A stretch of 64,000 nt of DNA from DASPNM01 sp035626515 (lineage in GTDB: Bacteria; Bacteroidota; Bacteroidia; Chitinophagales; Chitinophagaceae). Where the stretch lies: the NCBI GenBank assembly GCA_035626515.1, contig DASPNM010000019.1:356447-420446 (forward strand), given 5' to 3'. The first letter of the stretch is position 1; the number at the start of each line of letters is the position of its first letter. The notes beneath the pieces were generated by a model. The model ran no database searches. It was not told the DNA's origin and saw only the letters and a list, made by a program, of their open reading frames with translations. The position numbers were made by a program, and so were the translations under genes. Shown piece by piece: positions 36,896 to 45,623 of this stretch.

Positions 36896-39361
36896 ATGAC
36901 AAAATTTATTTTGACCGGTGTGATAGTGTTTCTTTTTTTCGGCAGCGCGTGGGCACAGGTGAGAGGGACGGTGAAGGATCCGCAGGGAAAAGCTGTCGAA
37001 AAATCGACCGTATCGCTGCTGCGTGCAAAGGATTCGTCGGTGGTCAAGCTCACCGCCACGACGGACAACGGCCAATACAGCTTTCCGTCCATTGGGGCAG
37101 GCACCTACGTGGTGAAAGTGACACACGTCGGCTATGTGGCCGGTTATTCACCCAGGTTTGAGTATTCAGGTTCCGGCGAGCTTAACGTTGATCCACTCAC
37201 GATCAGCAAGGTTTCGGGCGATCTCAAAGAGGTAACCATTACTTCGAAAAAGCCGCTTGTTGAGGTGAAAGCAGACAAGACTATTCTCAACGTAGAGGGC
37301 ACCATCAACGCAATCGGCAACGACGCGCTCGAGCTGCTCCGCAAAAGTCCCGGGGTAACGGTCGATAAGGACGATAATATCAGCCTTGCGGGGAAGAACG
37401 GAGTACAGATTTATGTGGATGGGAAGCCTACGCCGCTTTCAGGTGCCGACCTTTCCGCTTATCTCAAGAGTCTGCAGTCCGCTCAGATCGAGGCGATCGA
37501 GATCATTACAAACCCTTCGGCGAAGTACGATGCCGCAGGCAATGCAGGCATTATCAATATCCGCTTAAAAAAGAACAAAGCTTTTGGAACCAATGGTTCG
37601 GTGAATGTTGGCTATAACCAGGGTATTTATCCAAAATACAACGGCGGCATTGCATTCAACCATCGCAATAAGGGCATTAATATTTTCGGAAACTACAATT
37701 ACAACCGCAACCAGAATGCTTCGGATTTCAAGCTCTACCGGGAGCTTCTGGATTCGGTATTCAATCAAAGGAACAGGTTTCTCAACCAGGGAGCGGGCCA
37801 TGGCTTCAAAGCAGGGATGGATTATTTTGCCGGGAACCGCCACACTTTTGGTTTCCTCGTGAACGGAAACCTGTTTGAAACCAAGGGACGCACTCAAAGC
37901 CGCACGGAGATCATTTACAAGCCCACCATGGTCATCGACCGCCTTTTGTTTGCTAACAACCGGACGGACATGACACGGCGGAATGTCAACTTCAACCTGA
38001 ACTATCGCTACGCCGATACTTCGGGAAGGGAATTGAACCTTGATGCGGACTATGGGTTTTTCCGCATTCGCAGCAACCAACTGCAGCCGAATTACTATTA
38101 CACCGCAGACGGGAGCACGCTGATCAGCCAGGCGATCTACCGGTTCATCTCGCCTACGGACATCAACATTTATACACTAAAAGGCGACTACGAACAGGGC
38201 GCTGCAAAAGGAAGGCTTGGAATAGGGTTCAAAACGGCGCTCATCAATACCGGAAACAATTTCGGCCGTTACAACGTGCAGCAGATCCACCCGGAAACGA
38301 AAACGCTCGACATGCAGCGCAGCAACCAGTTTGATTACTCTGAAAACATCAATGCGGTGTATTTAAACTACAACCGCCAGCTGAAAACGTTGATGTTCCA
38401 GGTTGGATTGCGTCTCGAAAACACTCATTCCCGCGGGGAGTCATTCGCGCTGAATCCAGACGGCTCCGTCAACCGGTCCAGCCCGCTCAGTTTTGAGCGA
38501 GATTACACCGACCTTTTCCCGAGCGCCGCGATCACATTCAACAAGAATCCCAAAAATCAATGGGGAATTTCGTACAGCCGCCGCATTGACCGGCCTGCTT
38601 ACCAGGACCTGAATCCATTTGAGTTCAAGCTGGATGAATACACATTTATGAAAGGGAATACGGAGCTGCGTCCGCAATACACCAACATTATCACCCTCAC
38701 CAATACCTACCAGTTCAAGCTGACCAGTTCGCTGAGCTACAGCCATGTGAACGATGTATTCACGCAGCTCGTTGACACAACCGAAAAATCGAAAAGCTTC
38801 CTGACGAAGAAAAATCTAGCGACGCAGGATGTGTTCAACCTCAGCATGAGCTACCCGTTCCAGTACAAGAATTACAGCCTGTTCGCCAACGTAAACGCGA
38901 ATTACTCGCATTACCAGGCTGATTTCGGGGGCGGCAGCCGTGTCGTGGACCTGGATGTTTTCTCCGTTCGCGTCTTTGCTCAAAACAGTTTAAAGATCGG
39001 CAAGAAGGGCTGGACCGCGGAAGCGAGCGGATGGTACAACTCTCCTTCCATCTGGCAAGGCACTTTCAAAAGCAAGGAAATGTGGAGCGTGGATGCGGGA
39101 GTGCAAAAAACTATTTTCAAAGGGAAGGGCAATCTGAAATTTTCGGTATCTGACATTTTCGGGTCCATGGATTTCAGCGGCACCAGCAATTTCGCCGGAC
39201 AGCTCACAAGAGCCAGCGGCTCCTTCGACAGCCGTCAGTTCCGCACCAGCCTGAGCTGGAGATTCGGAAATACACAGGTGAAAGCGGCACGCCAACGGAA
39301 GGATGCTTCCGAGGAAGAAAAGAGGAGAACACAGGGAGGAGGAGGACTGGGCCAGCAATAG
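36896..39361 (+). CDS. TonB-dependent outer-membrane receptor (outer-membrane beta-barrel family)
   Basis: 821 residues: signal peptide MTKFILTGVIVFLFFGSAWAQ, carboxypeptidase-regulatory-like domain (VRGTVKDPQGKAVEKSTVSL), short plug with LRKSPGVTVDKDDNISLAGKNGVQIYVDGKP, AIEIITNPSAKYDAAGNAGIINI, then a ~590-residue barrel. This is the PF14905-type architecture, smaller than SusC and without a SusD partner. The barrel is followed by a basic, glycine-rich tail (KAARQRKDASEEEKRR...). The ligand is unknown; family members are linked to metal, peptide or unknown solute uptake. It has its own likely promoter and is convergent with the cyclophilin gene. Confidence 0.93.
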   Translation: MTKFILTGVIVFLFFGSAWAQVRGTVKDPQGKAVEKSTVSLLRAKDSSVVKLTATTDNGQYSFPSIGAGTYVVKVTHVGYVAGYSPRFEYSGSGELNVDPLTISKVSGDLKEVTITSKKPLVEVKADKTILNVEGTINAIGNDALELLRKSPGVTVDKDDNISLAGKNGVQIYVDGKPTPLSGADLSAYLKSLQSAQIEAIEIITNPSAKYDAAGNAGIINIRLKKNKAFGTNGSVNVGYNQGIYPKYNGGIAFNHRNKGINIFGNYNYNRNQNASDFKLYRELLDSVFNQRNRFLNQGAGHGFKAGMDYFAGNRHTFGFLVNGNLFETKGRTQSRTEIIYKPTMVIDRLLFANNRTDMTRRNVNFNLNYRYADTSGRELNLDADYGFFRIRSNQLQPNYYYTADGSTLISQAIYRFISPTDINIYTLKGDYEQGAAKGRLGIGFKTALINTGNNFGRYNVQQIHPETKTLDMQRSNQFDYSENINAVYLNYNRQLKTLMFQVGLRLENTHSRGESFALNPDGSVNRSSPLSFERDYTDLFPSAAITFNKNPKNQWGISYSRRIDRPAYQDLNPFEFKLDEYTFMKGNTELRPQYTNIITLTNTYQFKLTSSLSYSHVNDVFTQLVDTTEKSKSFLTKKNLATQDVFNLSMSYPFQYKNYSLFANVNANYSHYQADFGGGSRVVDLDVFSVRVFAQNSLKIGKKGWTAEASGWYNSPSIWQGTFKSKEMWSVDAGVQKTIFKGKGNLKFSVSDIFGSMDFSGTSNFAGQLTRASGSFDSRQFRTSLSWRFGNTQVKAARQRKDASEEEKRRTQGGGGLGQQ

Positions 39362-39390
39362 TGAGACTGCGCATGCCCGCGCGGAAGTTG

Positions 39391-40110
39391 TTATTTCTTT
39401 TTTCGTTTGATCAGCGTGGCCTTGAGTATCCGCACATCCTGCAAAGGCCTGTCCCTGTCGGCACCCTTGCTGGTGGCCACTTCTGCAATCCGGTCTACCA
39501 CCTCGAGCCCGCGCACCACTCCTCCGAACACCGTGTAATTAAGGTCCAGTTGCGGCGTGCCCCCAACCGTTTTGTATACCGCCCGCTGTTCAGGTGGTAT
39601 TTTTCTTCCCGAGAGCCTTGCGATCTCTATCGAATCCATCTGCGGATCACTGAATACCCTTCCCTGCACGATGTAGAACTGGCTCCCGCTGCTCTCTTTC
39701 TTCGGGTTTACGTTATCTCCCATTCGCGCGGCCGCGATCACCCCTTTCCTGTGAAATAGTTGCGGGCGAAATTCTGCAGGCACCGTATAGCCTGGTCCGC
39801 CCGACCCCAGCGGCTGACCTGGTGCGGCCTTTTTGCTGTTCGGATCGCCCGCCTGGATCATGAATCCCTGGATGACGCGGTGAAACAGAATGCTATCGTA
39901 ATATCCGGATTTCACCAGTTTAATAAAATTATCGCGATGCAACGGGGTGGAATCCGAGAGGCGGATCACTATGTCGCCGTGAGAAGTTTGCAGGAGCACA
40001 TCCCGCTTTTTGCGGTCCTTGCCGGTGACCCGGATCTCTTTTTGCGCCTGCACGCCCAGCGCGATTACGACTGCGGCGAGCAGTAAACTAATCTTCATTC
40101 TGTATTTCAT
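39391..40110 (-). CDS. Secreted peptidyl-prolyl cis-trans isomerase, cyclophilin type
   Basis: 239 residues: signal peptide (MKISLLLAAVVIALGVQAQ), then a cyclophilin domain with the active-site strand ILFHRVIQGFMIQAGD, the GGPGYTVPAEF loop and SGSQFYIVQG. It catalyses proline isomerisation of exported proteins in the periplasm. There is an insertion (residues about 165-195, RLSGRKIPPEQRAVYK) before the C-terminal strands, as in other Bacteroidota members. ATG 40110 or ATG 40098 could be the start; either overlaps the upstream gene, so translation is coupled. Confidence 0.93.
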   Translation of the reverse strand: MKYRMKISLLLAAVVIALGVQAQKEIRVTGKDRKKRDVLLQTSHGDIVIRLSDSTPLHRDNFIKLVKSGYYDSILFHRVIQGFMIQAGDPNSKKAAPGQPLGSGGPGYTVPAEFRPQLFHRKGVIAAARMGDNVNPKKESSGSQFYIVQGRVFSDPQMDSIEIARLSGRKIPPEQRAVYKTVGGTPQLDLNYTVFGGVVRGLEVVDRIAEVATSKGADRDRPLQDVRILKATLIKRKKK

Positions 40111-40444
40111 GTTGCTGAAAATATAAAAGAATGTGATCCTTGATGAAATTTTCCTGCTCCACGGGATTCATGTTTGGCATCGGCTTGAGCTGCCGGAAAT
40201 GCGGCCAGCCTTCCTCGTCCCTGCTGTCGATTGTGTAATACCCGCTTTGCGAAAGCAACGTGCAGACCGCCACGTGCATCAGGTCCTGCTTCTGCTCTTT
40301 GGTAAATTTCCCGCGGATTACCCCCAATTCCTGTATGCCGATTAGGAAAAGAATAGCCTCCAGGTCGGGCTTTTTTCCGAAACGTTCCGTCAGCCGGATC
40401 TCGAGGTCCCACCACCGCTTTTGCAGATCGTCACTCGCGAGCAT
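40088..40444 (-). CDS. Conserved small protein of unknown function
   Basis: About 118 residues from ATG 40444 (TTG 40453 is also possible). It is soluble and helical, with an N-terminal DLQKRWWDLEIRLTERFGKKPDLEAILFLIG and a C-terminal EGWPHFRQLKPMP segment. I recall similar proteins in Chitinophagaceae but no function. The gene overlaps the start of the cyclophilin gene by 11-23 bases, so the two are translated together. It is divergent from serS. Confidence 0.72.
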   Translation of the reverse strand: MLASDDLQKRWWDLEIRLTERFGKKPDLEAILFLIGIQELGVIRGKFTKEQKQDLMHVAVCTLLSQSGYYTIDSRDEEGWPHFRQLKPMPNMNPVEQENFIKDHILLYFQQHEIQNED

Positions 40445-40530
40445 AGCCCGCAAAGATAGCCGCCGCCGTTTTCATCGCCGCGATACGTCAGAACTAGTAA
40501 CTTGCCGCCGTCTTTTTAGCAAACCAGGCC

Positions 40531-41802
40531 ATGCTGCAACTTCACACATTACGCCAGGATCCGCAGGCCGCGAAGGAAAGGCTCGCGATCAAAAACTTCG
40601 GCGATCTCCAACTGTTGGACGAGGTCCTCCGTCTCGACGACGAACGAAAGCGCCTGCAGCTTGAATCCGATAATATGCTTGCCCGGATCAACGCGGTTTC
40701 CAAAGAGATCGGTCAGCTTATGGGCAGAGGCGAAAAGCAGCTTGCGGAAAATAAAAAAACTGAAGTAGCCCAACTGAAAAGTTCGCTGCAGCCCGTGGCG
40801 GACAGACTGGCGGGGGTGGAGCAGAATCTTCAGGATCTGCTTGTTCGGATTCCCAACCTGCCTTCGCCGGAGGTGCCTGCAGGAAATTCTGCTGCCGACA
40901 ATGTGGTAGTCCGTTCCGGCGGAGAGCCGGCACAGCTTCCGGCAAATGCATTGCCGCACTGGGAGCTCATCAAAAAATTCCGGCTTATCGATTTCGAAAC
41001 AGGTGCGAAGATCACCGGCAGCGGCTTTCCGCTCTACCGCGGCCGGGGGGCGAAACTTCAACGGGCGTTGATTCAGTATTTCCTGGATTTTAATATCGCG
41101 GCGGGCTACACTGAATACCTGCCGCCATTCCTGGTTAACGAAAATACTGCGTTCGGGACCGGTCAGCTCCCGGACAAAGAAGGACAGATGTATCACGTCG
41201 CGGCCGACGAGCTTTATCTGATTCCCACTTCCGAAGTGCCCCTCACCAATATTTACCGGGACGAGCTCCTCAAAGAAAGCGATCTGCCCATCCGGATGAC
41301 CGCATTTTCCGCCTGCTTCCGGCGGGAGGCGGGAAGTTTCGGGAAGGATGTTCGCGGACTGAATCGCGTGCACCAGTTCGATAAAGTGGAGATCGTGCAG
41401 CTGGTTCATCCCGACCGGAGCTACGCGGTGCTGGAGGAAATGGTTAGCCACGTGGAGCGATTGATCCGGTCGCTGGAACTACCTTACCGCGTCGTAAAGC
41501 TGTGCGGAGGGGATATGAGTTTCGCATCGGCTCTGACCTATGATTTCGAAGTCTGGAGTGGCGCGCAGCAGCGCTGGCTGGAAGTAAGCTCGGTGAGTAA
41601 TTTTGAAACCTTCCAGACAAATCGCATGAAGATCCGGTTCCGCGACAGCGGTGGAAAGTCAAGGCTGGTGCATTCGCTCAATGGAAGCGCGCTTGCGCTC
41701 CCGCGTATTGTAGCCTGCCTGCTGGAAAACAACCAACAGGATTCCCGAATTCTTATTCCGCCTGTGCTACACTCGTACACAGGCTTCGAGTTCATTGATT
41801 AG
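40531..41802 (+). CDS. serS: Seryl-tRNA synthetase
   Basis: Charges tRNA-Ser. 423 residues: N-terminal coiled-coil tRNA-binding arm (about 28-105), then the class II catalytic core with motif 2 FRREAGSFGKDVRGLNRVHQF and motif 3 near the end (HSLNGSALALPRIVACLLEN). The TSEVPLTN serine-binding segment is present. Normal length. ATG 40531. Its stop lies two bases from the stop of the convergent metalloprotease gene. Confidence 0.98.
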   Translation: MLQLHTLRQDPQAAKERLAIKNFGDLQLLDEVLRLDDERKRLQLESDNMLARINAVSKEIGQLMGRGEKQLAENKKTEVAQLKSSLQPVADRLAGVEQNLQDLLVRIPNLPSPEVPAGNSAADNVVVRSGGEPAQLPANALPHWELIKKFRLIDFETGAKITGSGFPLYRGRGAKLQRALIQYFLDFNIAAGYTEYLPPFLVNENTAFGTGQLPDKEGQMYHVAADELYLIPTSEVPLTNIYRDELLKESDLPIRMTAFSACFRREAGSFGKDVRGLNRVHQFDKVEIVQLVHPDRSYAVLEEMVSHVERLIRSLELPYRVVKLCGGDMSFASALTYDFEVWSGAQQRWLEVSSVSNFETFQTNRMKIRFRDSGGKSRLVHSLNGSALALPRIVACLLENNQQDSRILIPPVLHSYTGFEFID

Positions 41803-41804
41803 AC

Positions 41805-42791
41805 TTATCGCAGCGTTTCACGGGGGCCGCCGATGGCGTAAGTGGCCTGCATCCTGATTTTTTGTCCGCTGGTGAACATGAACATGCATGGATCGTCGGT
41901 GTAGTCCATGTAGTTCATCGTCATCATCGGGTGAGTTACACCTCCGCAGGTACTATTTTTTGGAAACGGCGGACATCCGAAATTGTAGCTGGTGTGCACC
42001 GGTGTGTCGCCCACGAAATCGTCACCGCACGTAGCGTCGCCCCATATATGGCGGAGGTTGAAGTAATGTCCCACTTCATGCGTTGCCGTGCGACCCAGAT
42101 CGTAAGGAGATATGTAAGTGCCCTGCGGGTATTTCTCGCGGCTTCCAAACGCGGAATAGAGCACGACGATGCCATCCGTTTGCGGGTTACCGCCGGGAAA
42201 CTGAGCGTAACCCAGGAGGTTTTGACCGAGGTTGCAAACCCAGACATTGAGCGTGGTGGTAGGGTTGGTGGGATCAATGCCACCCATCTGGCTTTTCTTC
42301 ATTGCGTCATTGATCGGCCAGCTGCGCCGGTTGGTCTGCTTCCGCACCACATTTTCCAAAACAAACCGGATAGCCGTATTACCTGCGAGCGCTCCCTGGA
42401 ATACGGAAGGCGTGTTGCTGACGTCATCATTGCGTCCGCTAAAATCTTCATTCAGCACATCGATCTGCGACTGGATCTGCCCGAGTGAAATATTCTCGCT
42501 GGCGGTGCGGTAAAGCACGTTCACCACCACAGGCACTTCCATGGTTCCGCTCGGAAGAAGCCGTTCGGCGTTGGGATTTTCCCGGAAATGCCGCGTGAAA
42601 GCTTCAATTGCCTCCATCCTCTGCTGCAGCGACGGATCTGCCTGCAACTGTTGCTGAAACACTTCATTAGTGGCGCATTGCCGTTGACTGATGGTGGCAA
42701 CGGGTTCGGATTGCTGCTCTTCGTTCAGGGGCTTATTGCAGGCCAGCGCAAGAATGCCGACCAGGACCAGGATCTGGTAATACCGTTTCAT
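41805..42791 (-). CDS. M43 (pappalysin/cytophagalysin-type) zinc metalloprotease lipoprotein
   Basis: 328 residues with a lipoprotein signal (LALAC, about Cys18), a ~70-residue pro-region, and a metzincin domain: zinc motif HEVGHYFNLRHIWGD, upstream VPVVVNVLYRTASENIS and INVLNEDFSGRNDD, and a downstream Met-turn region PMMTMNYMDYTDDPCMFMFT. This matches secreted M43 proteases of Bacteroidota, which hydrolyse proteins or peptides outside the cell. No T9SS sorting domain is present; lipoprotein anchoring probably keeps it on the membrane. A perfect inverted repeat sits just before the ATG. Confidence 0.93.
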   Translation of the reverse strand: MKRYYQILVLVGILALACNKPLNEEQQSEPVATISQRQCATNEVFQQQLQADPSLQQRMEAIEAFTRHFRENPNAERLLPSGTMEVPVVVNVLYRTASENISLGQIQSQIDVLNEDFSGRNDDVSNTPSVFQGALAGNTAIRFVLENVVRKQTNRRSWPINDAMKKSQMGGIDPTNPTTTLNVWVCNLGQNLLGYAQFPGGNPQTDGIVVLYSAFGSREKYPQGTYISPYDLGRTATHEVGHYFNLRHIWGDATCGDDFVGDTPVHTSYNFGCPPFPKNSTCGGVTHPMMTMNYMDYTDDPCMFMFTSGQKIRMQATYAIGGPRETLR

Positions 42792-42796
42792 AAAGG

Positions 42797-42820
42797 AAAT
42801 TTTTGGTGACCCAAAAATTT
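42797..42820. promoter_or_regulatory. Perfect inverted repeat just upstream of the metalloprotease start
   Basis: AAATTTTTGG-tgac-CCAAAAATTT, 10-bp perfect arms and a 4-base spacer, ending six bases before the ATG. It would be a leader hairpin or an operator covering the ribosome-binding region. No Shine-Dalgarno sequence is seen between it and the ATG. Confidence 0.5.
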
Positions 42821-42896
42821 GGGGAACTAAATTTATTTCTTTTTTCCGGGCGAATTCCGGGACGCTGCATTTTTACAAGAACAAGCGCTCGGATTT

Positions 42897-43946
42897 TCAG
42901 GAAGAGTTCATGGCTTTCCTGACGCGGGGATTCATCACGTAAAACCAGGCGGGCGGAATCATTGACAACATCATCATTCCCGGGTAACCCGTTGGCATTT
43001 GGGGTGAGTCGTCGTGGTGGCGCAGCACCTGGTATTTCCTGCTGGCCAGGTAATGGTGGTCGCTGTGGCGGCTGAGCTCGAACAGCATCAGTCGGCCGAT
43101 CACGTGGTCACTGTTCCAGCTGTGTGCCGGCATCGCACGTTCATATTTTCCGTCAGGCAGCTGCTTTCGCTGCAGGCCATAGTGCTCGATGTAATTCACG
43201 GTTTCGAGCAGCAGGATGCCTATTATGGCGGCAGCCAGAAAACAGACCGTTGAAACCCATCCGAATAGCAGGAAAATTGCAGTCACAAACGCGATCTGGA
43301 TCAGCGTGAACCGGATCATTTCGTTTTGGAGCGACAGGGCCCGTCCGCCTTTTTTCTTCACTTCCCTGTTCGCAATTTCCCAGGCACTGAGGTAGCTAAA
43401 TATGATTGTGCGGAAATAAAAAGCATAGATCCATTCCCCGTACCGCGCGCTGCTGGGGTCTTCGCGGGTTGCCACGCGCTTGTGATGGCCTTTGTTGTGC
43501 TCGATGAAAAAATGCATATAAAGCGACGTCAGCAAGAGCGATTTCGCCAGAAACTGTTCAAAAGCACTCGCCCGGTGACCGAGCTCGTGGCCTACGTTGA
43601 TGCCGAAAGTTCCGCAGGCGATCCCCATGACCCAGATCCTCCCCGCGATATCCAGCCAGCTGAGTCCGGGCTGGTTCATGCTGAAAAGGAACTGGACCAG
43701 CGCCGCGTACTGCAAACCGACCACCAGGTAAAGGAAGGCGTCGTAGGTTCTGTCTGCCCGTGCGAGTTCTTCCTCGGTTGCCGAGAGGTTGCGCGGATCG
43801 GGCGTGATAAAAAGTTCAAGCAGTGGGATCACGACCCAGGCATAGGCAATTGGAATCCACACTTCCCAGCCCGTGGTGCTGAACGAGCGAAGAGCGCCGA
43901 CGTACACAATCACGGGCGAGATGTAACGAAAGGCTCGAAGTCGCAT
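42897..43946 (-). CDS. alkB: AlkB-type membrane alkane 1-monooxygenase
   Basis: About 349 residues with six predicted transmembrane helices and the full set of histidine motifs for the diiron centre: HELGHR, EHNKGHHKR, the AlkB-specific NYIEHYGLQR and LSRHSDHH. It hydroxylates the terminal carbon of medium-chain alkanes or fatty-acyl-like compounds, needing rubredoxin and its reductase, neither of which is adjacent. AlkB-like genes are frequent in Bacteroidota without alkane growth being shown, so the substrate is open. ATG 43946 is preferred; GTG 43958 is possible. Confidence 0.92.
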   Translation of the reverse strand: MRLRAFRYISPVIVYVGALRSFSTTGWEVWIPIAYAWVVIPLLELFITPDPRNLSATEEELARADRTYDAFLYLVVGLQYAALVQFLFSMNQPGLSWLDIAGRIWVMGIACGTFGINVGHELGHRASAFEQFLAKSLLLTSLYMHFFIEHNKGHHKRVATREDPSSARYGEWIYAFYFRTIIFSYLSAWEIANREVKKKGGRALSLQNEMIRFTLIQIAFVTAIFLLFGWVSTVCFLAAAIIGILLLETVNYIEHYGLQRKQLPDGKYERAMPAHSWNSDHVIGRLMLFELSRHSDHHYLASRKYQVLRHHDDSPQMPTGYPGMMMLSMIPPAWFYVMNPRVRKAMNSS

Positions 43947-44101
43947 GGCTGCTTTCACGGCAAGGGTCCGTTTTTAGATTTGGTTCCGACCACCGAAGAT
44001 TCGTCGGCAACCGGGCGGCTGGTCCAAAATTAAAAACGGGGCGGCTGTTAATCAAATCTGAAAATGGCTGCATGTTTCAGCACTTGGCTTACGTCAAATA
44101 G

Positions 44102-44118
44102 ACAAGTATTAAACTTGT
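44102..44118. promoter_or_regulatory. Palindrome upstream of the DUF1800 gene
   Basis: ACAAGT-attaa-ACTTGT, perfect 6-bp arms and an odd 5-base spacer, 36 bases before ATG 44154, in the divergent alkB/DUF1800 gap. It could be an operator for either gene. Confidence 0.35.
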
Positions 44119-44153
44119 ATATTCAACAACAGTCTGACCCCAAACAGTGACCG

Positions 44154-45602
44154 ATGTCCTCCAACCAGCGTAAGAATCAGCACCTCCTGTGGCGGGCCGG
44201 TTTTGGACCCGCGGTGGAGCAGCTCGGCGACCTTTCGAGGTCTTCTCCCAAACAATTTTATGTGGCCCTGGTAAAGGGGTCCGCCAAAAAACCGGAGTAC
44301 ATCAACGTTGCGGACGATTACCTGAAAGGCCTGTACATGGGCATCGAGGAAATCGGACGCCAGCAGCGTAAGGAATTCGACAAGGAGGAAAGAAAAAAAA
44401 TACAGCAAAAGAACCGCGAGGGTGTGCGCAACCTGAATATGTTCTGGATGCACGAGATGGTGAATTCAGAGGCACAGCTCCGGGAAAAATTGGCGTTTTT
44501 CTGGCATGGGCATTTTGCCTGCCGCAACCTGAACGTGTTTTACCAGCAGGGACTGCTGGATGTGATCCGCCGGAATGCGCTGGGGAATTTTGGAACCATG
44601 CTGAAGGAAGTGTCGAGGTCAGCGGCCATGCTCAATTTCCTGAACAATCAGCAAAACCGCAAGGATCATCCGAACGAAAATTTTGCGCGCGAAGTGATGG
44701 AGTTGTTTACGATGGGACGCGGGAACTACACGGAGCAGGATATTCGCGAAGCAGCGCGGGCGTTTACAGGATGGGCCTCCAACCTGAAAGGAGAATTTCA
44801 GTTTCGCCGCCTGCAGCACGATTTCGGACAGAAGACTGTGCTTGGCCGCACGGGAAATTTTGACGGGGACGATGTGCTGGATATTCTGCTGGAACAAAAG
44901 CAGACCGCGCGTTACCTGGCGGAAAAGATCTATCGCTTCCTCGTCAACGAGCAGGCAGACGCTGCGCGGGTGCAATGGCTGGCCGAACGTTTCTACGCCA
45001 GCGGCTACAATATCCAGTCATTGCTGGACGATATTTTCGGAAGCGACTGGTTTTACGACGAGAAAAATATCGGGTCGAAAATCAAGTCCCCCGTGGAGCT
45101 GCTCGTCGGAATTCAGCGCATGCTTCCGATGAAGCTCGAGAATGAGGAAGCTCTGATGCTGTTGCAACGTATCCTTGGCCAGTTGCTCTTCTATCCGCCG
45201 AATGTGGCGGGCTGGCCGGGAGGGAAGGCCTGGATCGACAGTTCCAGCCTGATGATGCGCATGCGGATCCCGAAGCTGATCGAAGACGCGGACGAGTTCA
45301 ATGTACGGCCGAAGGAGGATGATGACCAGATGATGGGTCAGCAGACTGTTATGGAGTCACCGCGGATGGGGCGCGTGGGCCGGCCCATTCGCGCGAATGT
45401 AAACTGGCAGGTTTACACGCGCCGTTTCGAGTCGGTGCCGAGGGAGAAACTGGTGGAAGCCATTTCCGCTATTCTTCTGCAGGCCCGGAACGGTGTCAGC
45501 CCCGAGATGATCCGCCAGTATTCCGACCAGACCGGGCGCGAGCAGTTCGTACGGACCGCTACGCTGCAGCTGATGAGCACGCCCGAATACCAGCTTTGCT
45601 GA
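44154..45602 (+). CDS. DUF1800-family protein
   Basis: 482 residues with family hallmarks: HLLWRAGFGPAVEQL at the N-terminus, FWMHEMVNSEAQLREKLAFFWHGHFAC, the NENFAREVMELFTMGRGNYTEQDIREAARAFTGW block, and FYPPNVAGWPGGKAWIDSSSLM. The function is unknown; the gene is almost always followed by a DUF1501 gene, as here (21-base gap), so the two products probably act together, likely at the cell surface. No signal peptide is obvious, unusual for a supposed exported protein; export could depend on the partner. Confidence 0.93.
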   Translation: MSSNQRKNQHLLWRAGFGPAVEQLGDLSRSSPKQFYVALVKGSAKKPEYINVADDYLKGLYMGIEEIGRQQRKEFDKEERKKIQQKNREGVRNLNMFWMHEMVNSEAQLREKLAFFWHGHFACRNLNVFYQQGLLDVIRRNALGNFGTMLKEVSRSAAMLNFLNNQQNRKDHPNENFAREVMELFTMGRGNYTEQDIREAARAFTGWASNLKGEFQFRRLQHDFGQKTVLGRTGNFDGDDVLDILLEQKQTARYLAEKIYRFLVNEQADAARVQWLAERFYASGYNIQSLLDDIFGSDWFYDEKNIGSKIKSPVELLVGIQRMLPMKLENEEALMLLQRILGQLLFYPPNVAGWPGGKAWIDSSSLMMRMRIPKLIEDADEFNVRPKEDDDQMMGQQTVMESPRMGRVGRPIRANVNWQVYTRRFESVPREKLVEAISAILLQARNGVSPEMIRQYSDQTGREQFVRTATLQLMSTPEYQLC

Positions 45603-45623
45603 TGTTAACTTAATACTAACGCG

